NCBI RefSeq assembly: GCF_900093605.1
Contig: NZ_FLYE01000012.1
Location: 310,001 to 374,000, forward strand
Direction: 5' to 3'
From: Candidatus Terasakiella magnetica
GTDB lineage: Bacteria; Pseudomonadota; Alphaproteobacteria; Rhodospirillales; Terasakiellaceae
Length of the DNA stretch: 64,000 nucleotides
A model generated the notes under the pieces. The model was not told where the DNA came from. It saw nothing but the letters and a program-made list of their open reading frames with translations, and searched no databases. Made by a program: the position numbers and the translations under genes. The first letter of the stretch is position 1, and each line of letters opens with the position of its first letter. Below are positions 17,947-26,948 of the stretch, in pieces.

Positions 17947-18954
17947 ATGAGCGCTATAATCGCCGTGATGAACCATAAGGGCGGGGTGGGGAAAACCACA
18001 ACGACCTTGAATATGGCCAGTGCATTTGCCGCTGGGGCGAAGTCTGTACTCATTATTGATATGGACCCGCAAAGCAATGCGGCCACAGGCTTGGGCCTTG
18101 ATGCCAAATCCATTTCCAAAGGCAGCTATGAGCTTGTTTTGGGTGATGCCAAAATTCCAGATGTGGCCTTAGAGACCGATCTTCCCAATGTCTCGCTTAT
18201 CCCCGCGACTTTCCAATTAGCGGCCTTAAGCAGTGTGTCACCGGATGAGGAAGACCCAGAATTTTGGTTGCGCGAAAGCTTGCAGGAAGATGCCACAGAA
18301 TATGATTATATCCTGATTGATTGCCCGCCGTCTTTTGGCATTCTCAGTCTGAATGCGCTTGTAGCGGCCCAAAAGGTGATTGTGCCGGTGCAAAGTGAGA
18401 GTTTCGCCATTGCCGGATTGCAACAGATGGAAAAATCCATCAATGATATCCGCCTTGAGGCCGAGCATGATCTTGATTTTCGCATTCTCATGACCTTGAG
18501 TGACCAGAACCAGAAGCTCCATAAACTGGTTAATCAGGAAGTGCGCGCCCATTTTAAAGAACAGGTTTTTGAAACCTCCATTCCTGTTGAGCCTAAAATC
18601 GCAGAAAGTGCCTTTTTAGGGCGCCCTGTTGTGGTGCATTCCCCAAATGTGCGCGGGGCACAGTCTTATGTGCGTGCGTGTGCAGAATGTATGCAATGGA
18701 TTGAAGGTGGGGAGCGTTTAAGCCATCAACAGGCAATCGTAAATGGTCTTAAACAGTGGCTCAATGATGATAGTATTACCGCTGCTAATGAACCTGTGCA
18801 TTTAGACGATCAACCCATAGCGCCCTCCCATTCGCCTGCTCATCCCATCCATGTGGAGAGTGAGCCCAATTCCTTTAGAATCGGTATTCGCAATGGGGTG
18901 ATCCTTGCGCTGGCCCTTACCGCAGGTATGGCCTTGGCCTTTTTGGGGATGTAA
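17947..18954 (+). CDS. ParA/MinD-like ATPase with C-terminal membrane anchor
   Basis: This 335-residue ParA-superfamily ATPase has the deviant Walker A motif NHKGGVGKTTTTLNMA (signature Lys11 and Lys16), DMDPQSNAATG and ILIDCPPSFG. After the ATPase domain (about residues 1-260) comes a polar linker and a final hydrophobic segment (about 315-334), which is unusual because chromosomal ParA proteins are soluble. No parB follows. Instead a secreted TIGR02285 protein starts 4 bases after the stop. A positioning or regulatory ATPase tied to the membrane is an inference; it is not the chromosomal ParA of a parAB pair. Confidence 0.85.
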   Translation: MSAIIAVMNHKGGVGKTTTTLNMASAFAAGAKSVLIIDMDPQSNAATGLGLDAKSISKGSYELVLGDAKIPDVALETDLPNVSLIPATFQLAALSSVSPDEEDPEFWLRESLQEDATEYDYILIDCPPSFGILSLNALVAAQKVIVPVQSESFAIAGLQQMEKSINDIRLEAEHDLDFRILMTLSDQNQKLHKLVNQEVRAHFKEQVFETSIPVEPKIAESAFLGRPVVVHSPNVRGAQSYVRACAECMQWIEGGERLSHQQAIVNGLKQWLNDDSITAANEPVHLDDQPIAPSHSPAHPIHVESEPNSFRIGIRNGVILALALTAGMALAFLGM

Positions 18955-18958
18955 TGCG

Positions 18959-19831
18959 ATGCGTTTTGTCCTGCTTGTTTTTTTGTTTTTCAGTTGTTTA
19001 TCAACTGCGCAGGCCAAAGAGAGCATTACTTGGTTTATCTGGGATTTACCCCCTGAGTTTGTGAAGGCAGGTAAATGGAAAAATCAGGGTTATGGCGATA
19101 AATTCCTGAAATATTTTATGACGCATTTACCGGACTATGATCATAAAATCCAACGGGTCAATATCCCGCGTTGGAGCAGTGAAGTCTTAAAGCCACAGCG
19201 CTGTTCAGCCCATTTATGGGGCGGTTTCTTTCCGGGGCAATTGGTTGAGTCTAAGCCTTATTCTTTTACTCCGCCCCATGTGCTTATTTTTCATAAACGC
19301 CATGCAAAGCGTATTGGAAGTCCGGGAAGTACAGTCTCCATCGGAGAGCTTTTAAAGCAGTCGGATTTAAAACTGATCATTCAGAAAATCAATTTTAATG
19401 AAGATGCCAAGCAAACCCGCTATCCCGTGCTTTTCCCATGGTTAAAACCCTATATGGGGCAGAAAAACCTCATTGAACTTTCCGGTGGGCGCAATGATGT
19501 GGATTTACGCCTGCTTAAAAGCGGGCGGGCCGATTACACGATCGGTTATCCCACCACCATCACCACCCAACAACGGGTTTTTGGCATCGAAAATGAGTAT
19601 GTCAGCTACAACATTCGCGAACATTACCTGTTTAAAAAGGTCTATGTGGCTTGTAACAATAGTGACTTTGGCAAAGAGGTCATTGCGAAGGTCAATAAAA
19701 TCCTGACCAAGGAAACTTTGCGCACTTTCCTTGGTTATCATGAGGAATGGAACGATAACGACCCTTATTTTCGCCAGACCTATACGGATTATTTTATCAA
19801 CGATAAAGAGTTGCTGCGCGTGATTGACTAA
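18959..19831 (+). CDS. Periplasmic solute-binding-like protein, TIGR02285 family (copy 1)
   Basis: This 290-residue protein has a clear signal peptide (MRFVLLVFLFFSCLSTAQA, cleavage after AQA), so it is exported. The mature part begins KESITWFIWDLPPEF and carries GQG-type and HLPDYDHKI segments, typical of TIGR02285, a branch of the type II periplasmic-binding fold of unknown ligand. ATG 18959 is preferred over upstream starts because it begins the signal peptide. It is coupled to the parA-like gene (4-base gap) and related to the protein at 27625. Its stop overlaps the xthA stop on the other strand by two bases. Confidence 0.82.
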   Translation: MRFVLLVFLFFSCLSTAQAKESITWFIWDLPPEFVKAGKWKNQGYGDKFLKYFMTHLPDYDHKIQRVNIPRWSSEVLKPQRCSAHLWGGFFPGQLVESKPYSFTPPHVLIFHKRHAKRIGSPGSTVSIGELLKQSDLKLIIQKINFNEDAKQTRYPVLFPWLKPYMGQKNLIELSGGRNDVDLRLLKSGRADYTIGYPTTITTQQRVFGIENEYVSYNIREHYLFKKVYVACNNSDFGKEVIAKVNKILTKETLRTFLGYHEEWNDNDPYFRQTYTDYFINDKELLRVID

Positions 19832-20619
19832 AGGTCAAACTCCACTAACACTGGGGCATGGTCACTGGGTTTTTCAAGCCCGCGTAAATCAAGCAAAACT
19901 TCACAGGATTTCACACTGTCTTTTAGGGGCGGTGTCACCCAGACATGGTCTAAACGACGCCCTTTGTTTGAGGCACGCCAATCACGTGCGCGATAGCTCC
20001 ACCATGTGAAACATTTTTCCTCAGGCAGGATATGCATGCGCATGGCATCGACCCAATTGCCAGAGGCCTGTAACTTATCAAGACGGTCAATTTCTGTTTG
20101 GGTATGGGTGATGATGTTTTTTAGCTTCTTATGGTCCCACACATCTGTTTCCAGCGGGGCAATGTTGAAATCACCCACCATGATGCGCTTTTTGCCATCA
20201 TCAACGCGTCCTGCTGACCAAGCGGTCATTTCATCAAGGAACTGGAGTTTATGGGCAAATTTTGGGTTGGTTTCGGCATTGGGCTCATCCCCACCTGCGG
20301 GAATATAGAAATTATTAATCTCAATACCGCCTTCAAGCTCAATGCTGGTATGGCGTTTATCTTCACGGCCACACCACGACAGGGCTTGTGGGTTGCTAAA
20401 GGGGATTTTTGAGAGGATAGCAACACCATTGTAGCTTTTCTCACCGGAAAAATGCACATGGGGGAAACCAAAGGCTTGGAGATCAATTAAAGGAAATTGC
20501 TCATCACGGACCTTTGTTTCCTGAAAACAAATGACGTCGGGTGCATATTTTTCGACCAGTTCTTTCACATGATCCATACGAATACGAACGGAATTGATGT
20601 TCCACGTCACAATTTTCAT
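19828..20619 (-). CDS. xthA: Exodeoxyribonuclease III (XthA)
   Basis: This 263-residue AP endonuclease/3' exonuclease acts in base-excision repair. The family motifs are all visible: the start MKIVTWNINSVR, CFQETKV (metal-binding Glu), GDFNIAP (catalytic Asp/Asn), WWSYR, RLDHVWV and the closing SDHAPV (catalytic His). Transcribed on the minus strand, it meets the TIGR02285 gene head-on with the two stop codons overlapping and no terminator hairpin between them. The region upstream (20620-20884) holds the candidate sRNA. Confidence 0.96.
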   Translation of the reverse strand: MKIVTWNINSVRIRMDHVKELVEKYAPDVICFQETKVRDEQFPLIDLQAFGFPHVHFSGEKSYNGVAILSKIPFSNPQALSWCGREDKRHTSIELEGGIEINNFYIPAGGDEPNAETNPKFAHKLQFLDEMTAWSAGRVDDGKKRIMVGDFNIAPLETDVWDHKKLKNIITHTQTEIDRLDKLQASGNWVDAMRMHILPEEKCFTWWSYRARDWRASNKGRRLDHVWVTPPLKDSVKSCEVLLDLRGLEKPSDHAPVLVEFDL

Positions 20620-20661
20620 TGGTTTTTCCTTTGGGTGGTGAATTTCTTATGCCGTCTTGTA

Positions 20662-20795
20662 GCAGAAAAGAAATGCGCCCGACTAGGGGGTGTCGGGCGC
20701 AAAAGGCTGTCTCTCATGGTTGAGAGTATCATCGGTGGCAGGGGAACCACCTTGTGAACGGCTGATAATCTAGGGTAGGACTGCCGTTCAGCTAT
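20662..20795 (-). ncRNA. Candidate sRNA with four hairpins and C-rich loops
   Basis: Read on the minus strand, four hairpins follow one another. TGAACGGC/GCCGTTCA (20790-20755) has a 20-base loop containing TCCTACCCT. GGTGG/CCACC (20751-20734) has loop TTCCCCTG. CTCTCA/TGAGAG (20726-20711) has loop ACCA. GCGCCCGAC/GTCGGGCGC (20700-20675) has loop ACCCCCTA and is followed by ATTTCTTTTCT, like an intrinsic terminator. Three loops are C-rich and could pair with ribosome sites. No clear promoter was found; identity with a known family is not established. Confidence 0.55.
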
Positions 20796-20824
20796 TAAAT
20801 GGGGATTGATTCCTCAAATTATTA

Positions 20825-20861
20825 ATGCAATAAATGCAATGCAGGCATGTGTTTATTGCAT
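20825..20861. repeat. Inverted repeat downstream of lolA
   Basis: ATGCAATAAA (20825-20834) and TTTATTGCAT (20852-20861) are perfect 10-base arms around a 17-base centre that contains TGCAATGCA. It lies between the lolA stop and the sRNA candidate. It may be an AT-rich terminator for lolA on the minus strand or an operator for the sRNA. Confidence 0.45.
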
Positions 20862-20884
20862 AGTTTATAATAAGTTGAATCTAT

Positions 20885-21502
20885 TTAGTTATTTCGTTGG
20901 TCATATTGTGGGTCAACAAAATCAAAATATTTCGAATCGATTTTACGGCCCATAATCGAATTCAGTAAAGAGACTTGCGTCATAATCCCTTGGGCATCAA
21001 TCACGGACCATTTGCGCAGCTCTAAGGGGGCATCACTAAAGATCAAGGTGACAGAACCCATGCCCGGGTCCTCACGGTCCACCAAGGTCAGTTCAATCAC
21101 ACCACTAGCTTGGGAGAGATCAACAATCTCAACATCTTTATCAAAAGACAGTTCTTCTTGTAACAACACAGCTAAGGGCGTGGCATTAAGCGGGTAATAG
21201 GTAACTTGCTTGAACTCTTTATCATGATAGATAATGGTTCCACTGCGCACGATCAGTTCGGTTTGGCTTGGTGGATTATAGATCAGGCGCATTTGGCCCG
21301 GGCGCGCAAGATAGACTTTACCATCCGCATAAGCCCCGTTTGAGCTGATCTGGGCAAAATTACCTGTCAGCGTCTTCATCTCGTTTAAATAGGTGCGCAG
21401 CTTTTCAGCCAAGGCCTGCTTTTCAGCTGAAAGCGTACCTGCCTGTCCTTGTGGGGCAAAAAGGAGAAAAGCAAATAAAGTAAAGCTAACTAGGCGCAAC
21501 AT
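20885..21502 (-). CDS. lolA: Outer-membrane lipoprotein carrier protein LolA
   Basis: LolA ferries lipoproteins through the periplasm from LolCDE to the outer membrane. The 205-residue precursor has a signal peptide (MLRLVSFTLFAFLLFAPQGQA). The mature protein shows the LolA layout: an amphipathic start (KLRTYLNEMKTLTGNFAQ), GKVYLARPGQMRLIYNPP (the conserved G.....P...R..Y..P pattern) and YYPLNATPLAVLL. Its neighbour xthA is on the same strand. Confidence 0.92.
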   Translation of the reverse strand: MLRLVSFTLFAFLLFAPQGQAGTLSAEKQALAEKLRTYLNEMKTLTGNFAQISSNGAYADGKVYLARPGQMRLIYNPPSQTELIVRSGTIIYHDKEFKQVTYYPLNATPLAVLLQEELSFDKDVEIVDLSQASGVIELTLVDREDPGMGSVTLIFSDAPLELRKWSVIDAQGIMTQVSLLNSIMGRKIDSKYFDFVDPQYDQRNN

Positions 21503-21566
21503 GGACAGGCTCTCTTGAAAGTATGATCTGGACTCAATTTAACCTGTTAGAGCTGTAACGCAACCT

Positions 21567-22361
21567 TTAACGCAGCTCGCGCAACACCCGAAAGGTGATG
21601 TTATAGCTAAAAACTTGCTCATGGTTTTTATACCGATAGGCAGAACGGGAGAGTTTAGGGAAATAATACCATGACCCGCCGCGCATTACTGGGGTTTGGC
21701 AATTGCCATCCATGCGCGGGCTTCCATCGGTTGGGGCCATGGCATGGTGGGGGGACCAGCAATCAGCCACCCATTCCCATGCATTGCCGTTCATATCATG
21801 AAAGCCCCATGGGTTTGGCTTAAACGACCCAACAGGGGCAGAACCAAGGCCGGACCATTTGGACCCACATTTTCGGCAATTGGCATTGTTTTTTCCGGGT
21901 TTGTCGCCCCACCAATAGGCGGTTGTTGTACCCGCGCGTGCGCCATATTCCCATTCTGCCTCACTGGGCAGGCGATAGGTTTTGCCTGTTTTTTTGGAAA
22001 TCCACGAAAGGTAATCCCCAATATCTTTGTAGGTCACATTGATAATAGGATAGCGTCCTTTACCCCAGCCATGATCATCAGGTGCGGCCTTACAGCCTAG
22101 CTCTTGGGCGCAAGCTTCCCATTCATCAAAGGTAATTTCATACTTCCCAAGGGCAAAAGGGTAATCAATGCGCACTTCATGGGCAGGGCGCTCATATTTA
22201 TAAGCGGTATCATCCCCCATGATAAAGCTGCCCGGAGCCAGCGTGATCATGCGCGGGCAAGCTTCACAGTCTTTAAATTCCTGCCCTGTTGCAAAGGCAG
22301 GTTCTGCCTGTGCAGACGATATATTGAGTAGGACTATTCCCAGAAAAAGGATAAATCGCAA
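21567..22361 (-). CDS. Secreted formylglycine-generating-enzyme (SUMF1)-like protein
   Basis: The 264-residue product has a signal peptide (MRFILFLGIVLLNISSAQA). It then has an FGE-sulfatase (C-type lectin-like) domain: PGSFIMGDD, ERPAHEVRI, YRLPSEAEWEYGARAG, WGFHDMNGNAWEWVADCW and MRGGSWYYFP. These are typical of SUMF1-like proteins, of which many bacterial ones are not sulfatase activators. Only a C-terminal check against the copper-binding cysteines of true FGE would decide. No sulfatase gene is in the window. Function is left open beyond the domain. Confidence 0.85.
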   Translation of the reverse strand: MRFILFLGIVLLNISSAQAEPAFATGQEFKDCEACPRMITLAPGSFIMGDDTAYKYERPAHEVRIDYPFALGKYEITFDEWEACAQELGCKAAPDDHGWGKGRYPIINVTYKDIGDYLSWISKKTGKTYRLPSEAEWEYGARAGTTTAYWWGDKPGKNNANCRKCGSKWSGLGSAPVGSFKPNPWGFHDMNGNAWEWVADCWSPHHAMAPTDGSPRMDGNCQTPVMRGGSWYYFPKLSRSAYRYKNHEQVFSYNITFRVLRELR

Positions 22362-22399
22362 ACCATTCCCTCCAGTTCTTAAGAAATACTCTACTAGAT

Positions 22400-22436
22400 T
22401 GTAAAGAAAAAGGGGAGCTCAATAGCACCCCTTTTC
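22400..22436 (-). terminator. Rho-independent terminator of argG
   Basis: On the minus strand AAAAGGGG and CCCCTTTT (22435-22428 and 22415-22408) pair around a 12-base loop, followed by a T-rich run (TTTTTCTTTA when counted from the stem). It separates argG from the SUMF1-like gene. Confidence 0.8.
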
Positions 22437-22464
22437 CTCAAAAACCATTTTTTAAAGCTTTGTT

Positions 22465-23685
22465 TTAGCCGACATGACCCATGTCTGGCTTAACCGCAGC
22501 CATACGCAAGCGCAGGGCGTTGAGCTTGATGAAGCCTTCAGCATCGCGTTGATCGTATACTTCATCTTCTTCAAAGGTGACATGTTCTTCAGAATATAAA
22601 GAGACGTCTGATTTACGGCCCACAACAATGACATTGCCTTTATAAAGCTTAAGGCGAACCACACCGGATACATTTTCCTGTGTGGAATCGATCAAGGCCT
22701 GAAGGGCAGCGCGCTCTGGCGACCACCAGAAACCGTTATAGATTAGCTCAGCATAACGTGGCATCAGCTCATCTTTAAGGTGGCCTGCGTTACGGTCAAG
22801 CGTGATGGATTCCATTGCGCGGTGGGCTGTTAACATAATGGTGCCGCCCGGTGTTTCATAAACACCGCGTGATTTCATACCGACAAAACGGTTCTCAACC
22901 AGATCAAGGCGACCAATGCCGTTCTTGCCAGCCAGATCGTTCAGCGCTGTCAACATGTCAGCAGGTGAAAGTTTTTTACCATCAAGCTTAACCGGATCAC
23001 CTTTTTCATATTCGATCTCGATATATGTTGGTGTGTCTGGTGCGGCTTCTGGGGCAATGGTGCGCAAGAACATGCTTTCTTCATACTCAGACCATGGGTC
23101 TTCCAGTGCCTTACCTTCATAAGAAATGTGAAGCAGGTTAGCATCCATGGAATAAGGCGCTTCACCAAATTTGTCTTTTGGAACCGGAATTTGGTGATGC
23201 TGGGCATATTCGATTAATTTTGTGCGAGAATTCAAATCCCACTCACGCCAAGGTGCAATCACCTTGATATCTGGCTGAAGACCGTAATAGCCAAGCTCGA
23301 AACGAACCTGATCGTTACCTTTACCAGTGGCCCCGTGAGAAACCGCATCAGCGCCAACTTCACGTGCAATTTCAATTTGACGTTTGGCAATCAATGGGCG
23401 GGCAATGGAGGTACCCAGAAGGTAAACACCTTCATAAACCGCATTGGCACGAAACATTGGGAAGACATAATCACGAACGAATTCTTCGCGCAGGTCATCA
23501 ATGAAGATTTCCTTGATGCCGAGCAGTTCGGCTTTTTTGCGTGCAGGTTCTACTTCTTCACCCTGACCGATGTCCGCTGTGAAGGTCACAACTTCGCAGT
23601 TATATGTGTCTTGTAGCCATTTAAGAATAATGGATGTGTCTAAACCGCCAGAATAGGCTAGCACTACTTTTTTAATGTCACTCAT
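22465..23685 (-). CDS. argG: Argininosuccinate synthase (ArgG)
   Basis: ArgG condenses citrulline and aspartate with ATP in arginine biosynthesis. ATG 23685 gives 406 residues starting [18 protein letters not shown], with the ATP-binding loop [24 protein letters not shown] and the [10 protein letters not shown] region are also present. An upstream start adds 24 residues outside the family and is rejected. argH and argB lie elsewhere in this window, so the arginine genes are scattered. Confidence 0.97.
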   Translation of the reverse strand: MSDIKKVVLAYSGGLDTSIILKWLQDTYNCEVVTFTADIGQGEEVEPARKKAELLGIKEIFIDDLREEFVRDYVFPMFRANAVYEGVYLLGTSIARPLIAKRQIEIAREVGADAVSHGATGKGNDQVRFELGYYGLQPDIKVIAPWREWDLNSRTKLIEYAQHHQIPVPKDKFGEAPYSMDANLLHISYEGKALEDPWSEYEESMFLRTIAPEAAPDTPTYIEIEYEKGDPVKLDGKKLSPADMLTALNDLAGKNGIGRLDLVENRFVGMKSRGVYETPGGTIMLTAHRAMESITLDRNAGHLKDELMPRYAELIYNGFWWSPERAALQALIDSTQENVSGVVRLKLYKGNVIVVGRKSDVSLYSEEHVTFEEDEVYDQRDAEGFIKLNALRLRMAAVKPDMGHVG

Positions 23686-23847
23686 ATCAAACCCGCCTTG
23701 AAAAATGCGTCCGTTAAATTTGCGCGAGAAAATAGGGCAAATGCCCGATAAGAGCAAGGTTTATTGATACGGTGTTTTGCGTATCGCTTTGTGAAGAACT
23801 ATAGGTTACAGTGTCGCCGTGCTCATAAAAAGCCGGGAAACGGGAAA

Positions 23848-25935
23848 ATGGACGAGAAACTACTGCAAGATGCGGCACCAGCAATTCTGGAAGCCAGCAG
23901 CGAAGCGATTATTACAATTGATTATGACGGCAATATTAAAGGCTGTAATAATCAGTTCCTCTTTTTGCTTGGGCTTAAAGAAGAGCATGAGCTTAAATGT
24001 AACATCAATGATCTCTTTCAAGAGTTTGATTTTACGACATTTGAAGCTGATGCCATCGATACCTTTATTCCAACGAAGCTGACCAAGCTCAATGGGACAA
24101 GCTCACTTGTATTGATGAAGGTTATTCCCATTGGCCTGCACACAAACAGTTTTAAAACCATCTTAATCCAAGACCCGGAAACCATCCGGCGCATTATTGA
24201 TCATCTGGATTATATTGATAGCTATGATGTGGGTTCTGGCCTGTTGAACCGTCATAAAGGTACCCTTGAATTTGACAAGCTTCAGACGAGTAATCTTTCT
24301 GGTGGGTGTTTCTTTATTAAGACGGGTCTGTCACAAAGCATTGAGAACGAAGAGCAAAAATATGGCGAGATTCTCAAACAAGTCTCGACCCATTTTAAGC
24401 CGATTGCCGCACAGGCCTTGGTCTATCGTTATTCAACAGATGAACTGGTTTTCACCTTTACGAGCGATGATCTACCCAGCCAAGAGGTGTTTAAGTCAAT
24501 CATTGGGGGCATTTCCAATGACCCGTATTTGACACCTGATATTGATATCTCCATTGCCTATAAGCAATGGTCAGGCGCAAAAGAAGGTGTCGATTCTATT
24601 ATCAGTTCGCTTCATCGTCATTTACGCAAATTAGATGACCCGAAACTGGTGAATGATTTTGGCAAGAAAACCGAACCGGGCAAACGTCATTCTTATTTGC
24701 AGAGCCTTGAAAAAGCCCTTGAAGATGGAGAACTTGATTTCTTCATTCAACCACAAATCAGTTCGGAAAATCGTCATGTGGCGGGTGGGGAACTTCTCAT
24801 TCGCTGGATTCCACCCAAAGGCGAGATGATCCAGCCTTCCCAGTTTGTTGATTATTTGGAGCATGGCGAGTTTGGTAAAACCTTCCTGAATTGGTCGATT
24901 AATCGCTCTGCTGAAATTCTCGTGCGCCTGAAAGAAGAACTCGGTGATTTTGTGCCGATTTCCTTAAATGTAGCCTCTAGCTATTTCTCAGAAGAATTGC
25001 TTGTCCAGCCGCTTGTGAAATGCATGAGCAATTACGATATTCCGTTTGAAAATCTGGAAATTGAGATTACCGAACGGGTGTTGGCAGAAAACCCTAAAGA
25101 GGTGATGAGAACCCTGAGCCATCTGCGCGAAAAAGGCTTCCCCGCTGCCATTGATGATTTTGGGACGGGCTATTCCAGCTTGTCATATTTGCGCAAATTC
25201 CCGTTAGATCGTCTCAAGATTGATCGCGTTTTTGTGACCAATTTGGCAGAAAATGAAGAAGATCGCCTTATTGCAGTCGCCATTGCCTCGCTTGCCCATG
25301 TGTTGGGTCTGGAAATTGTGGCCGAAGGGGTGGAAACCAATACTCAAGGTTCCTTCTTAAAGAATATCGGCTGTGAGTATTTCCAAGGTTATCTCACCGG
25401 TAAACCCATGAGTGTGGATGATTTCATCAGTTTTTATCGCCAAAACGAGAAAAACTTGGATGAACATAGCTGGTCTGATGAATATATCGAAGATACCAAG
25501 GTTAATTCCAAACATCGCAAGGTGACTTGGAAGAAGAGTTTCTCAACGGATGTGGTTTCTATTGATAATGAACACCGCGATTTGATTGATTTGCTCAATA
25601 AAGCGGCGCAAACCTATCAGGAAGACCCCGAGTCACTGGATTTATGCGAGACGTTTGATTTGATTGGGGCTGAAACCCTGAAACATTTTGATCATGAAGA
25701 AAATGTCATGCGCAACATGGGCTATCCACGTTATGAAATGCATAAAGATAAGCATAAATGGCTCATCGCTGACCTTTCCAAACGCAAAGCCGAGATTCTC
25801 AAAAATCCTGACAGCACCAACTTTGATGAAGTGCTGCAATATCTCAAATACTGGCTCTTGCGTCATTTGATCAGTGAAGACACCCATATCCTGCGCTATC
25901 TCAATAAATCCAACTTCGAGCGCCGCATTCCGTAA
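23848..25935 (+). CDS. PAS - degenerate GGDEF - EAL - hemerythrin signalling protein
   Basis: ATG 23848 gives 695 residues. Domains: PAS-like (about 10-120); a degenerate GGDEF (about 130-270) with STDEL where GGDEF should be; EAL (about 290-550) with the first motif as ELLIRW (Glu kept), SLNVASS, EIEITE, DDFGTGYSS, KIDR, AEGVE and EYFQGY; and a C-terminal bacteriohemerythrin with NEHRD, HFDHEE, HKDKH and HLISED (the His/Asp/Glu di-iron ligands). It is therefore probably a cyclic-di-GMP phosphodiesterase regulated by oxygen or redox through the di-iron site. It diverges from argG. Confidence 0.88.
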   Translation: MDEKLLQDAAPAILEASSEAIITIDYDGNIKGCNNQFLFLLGLKEEHELKCNINDLFQEFDFTTFEADAIDTFIPTKLTKLNGTSSLVLMKVIPIGLHTNSFKTILIQDPETIRRIIDHLDYIDSYDVGSGLLNRHKGTLEFDKLQTSNLSGGCFFIKTGLSQSIENEEQKYGEILKQVSTHFKPIAAQALVYRYSTDELVFTFTSDDLPSQEVFKSIIGGISNDPYLTPDIDISIAYKQWSGAKEGVDSIISSLHRHLRKLDDPKLVNDFGKKTEPGKRHSYLQSLEKALEDGELDFFIQPQISSENRHVAGGELLIRWIPPKGEMIQPSQFVDYLEHGEFGKTFLNWSINRSAEILVRLKEELGDFVPISLNVASSYFSEELLVQPLVKCMSNYDIPFENLEIEITERVLAENPKEVMRTLSHLREKGFPAAIDDFGTGYSSLSYLRKFPLDRLKIDRVFVTNLAENEEDRLIAVAIASLAHVLGLEIVAEGVETNTQGSFLKNIGCEYFQGYLTGKPMSVDDFISFYRQNEKNLDEHSWSDEYIEDTKVNSKHRKVTWKKSFSTDVVSIDNEHRDLIDLLNKAAQTYQEDPESLDLCETFDLIGAETLKHFDHEENVMRNMGYPRYEMHKDKHKWLIADLSKRKAEILKNPDSTNFDEVLQYLKYWLLRHLISEDTHILRYLNKSNFERRIP

Positions 25936-25948
25936 ATTGAGCACAATT

Positions 25949-25974
25949 GTCATACTGGACTTGATCCAGTATCC
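25949..25974. repeat. Hairpin repeat of the GTCAT...GGACTTGATCC type
   Basis: TACTGGA (25953-25959), loop CTTGA, TCCAGTA (25965-25971) form a perfect stem preceded by GTCA. The word GGACTTGATCC in a GTCAT context is a well-known dispersed hairpin in many alphaproteobacteria. It lies just after the EAL-hemerythrin gene. Confidence 0.6.
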
Positions 25975-26098
25975 ACACAAACTCATATTAGATTCTGCCT
26001 TTCCTCAGAAGGACAGGGTTTGATTTTTTTCCACTTTTCTAAAAAGCTATGATAGGTTCCCCACAAAAGTAATCACCCTATTATGTTGGGAGCAAAAA

Positions 26099-26902
26099 AT
26101 GAAAATCGGTATTGTTGGTTGTGCGGGTCGTATGGGTCGTATGTTGGTGCAGGCTGTTGTTAATCAGGACGGGGCAGAGCTTGCTGGCGGCACTGAGATG
26201 GAAAGCTCGCCTTTTATTGGGCATGACCCGGCTGTTGTGGCTGGTGAAGTACCATGTGGTGCTTCTATTACCTCTGATGCGGATAAGCTTTTTGCCGATT
26301 GTGATGCGGTGATTGATTTTACCATTCCCGCAGCCACGGTTGAGCATGCCAAGCTGGCGGCTAAACACAACACCAACCTTGTCATCGGGACCACGGGCTT
26401 AAGTGCGGATGATCAGGCGATCATTGCTGAGGCGGCAAAGTCGGTTACCATCATTCAGGCACCCAACATGAGCCTTGGGGTGAACCTTGCTTTTGCGGTG
26501 ACTGAAAAAGTTGCTTCTATGCTTAATGATGAGTGGGATATCGAGGTTGTGGAAATGCACCACAAACATAAAGTCGATGCCCCTTCAGGTACAGCCCTTG
26601 GTTTGGGCCGCGCAGCAGCTGCTGGGCGCAAAGTGAACTTGGATGAGGTCGCTGATAAAGTGCGCGATGGTCATACCGGGGAGCGCAAAAAAGGTGATAT
26701 CGGTTTTGCTACCTTGCGCGGTGGTGACGTTGTGGGTGATCATACGGTCATTTTTGCCATTGAGGGCGAGCGTTTTGAAATTACCCATAAAGCATCCAGC
26801 CGAGTGATCTTTGCACGCGGTGCGGTCACAGGTGCCTTGTGGACAGGGAAAGCCGATGCAGGTCTGTTTGATATGCAAGATGTGTTGGGCCTGAAAGAGT
26901 AA
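26099..26902 (+). CDS. dapB: 4-hydroxy-tetrahydrodipicolinate reductase (DapB)
   Basis: DapB reduces the ring intermediate of the diaminopimelate pathway with NAD(P)H. The 267-residue protein has the nucleotide-binding start IGIVGCAGRMGRM, GTTGLS, APNMSLGVNL and the signature EVVEMHHKHKVDAPSGTAL. The ATG follows a GGGAG ribosome site. It lies 46 bases before nth and probably shares its transcript. Confidence 0.97.
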   Translation: MKIGIVGCAGRMGRMLVQAVVNQDGAELAGGTEMESSPFIGHDPAVVAGEVPCGASITSDADKLFADCDAVIDFTIPAATVEHAKLAAKHNTNLVIGTTGLSADDQAIIAEAAKSVTIIQAPNMSLGVNLAFAVTEKVASMLNDEWDIEVVEMHHKHKVDAPSGTALGLGRAAAAGRKVNLDEVADKVRDGHTGERKKGDIGFATLRGGDVVGDHTVIFAIEGERFEITHKASSRVIFARGAVTGALWTGKADAGLFDMQDVLGLKE

Positions 26903-26948
26903 CTCATGTTTGCTATGCTTTGGTCTGGCAAAACACAGGAGTGTGAAC

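Noticed and set aside
20816-20861. TGCAATGCA word between lolA and the sRNA as another member of the PHB/EMC motif set
   Set aside because: Six fixed bases (TGC-N3-GCA) are expected many times in 64 kb. This one lacks the TTATTGTGC extension and its neighbours have no link to PHB, so I left it out of the set.
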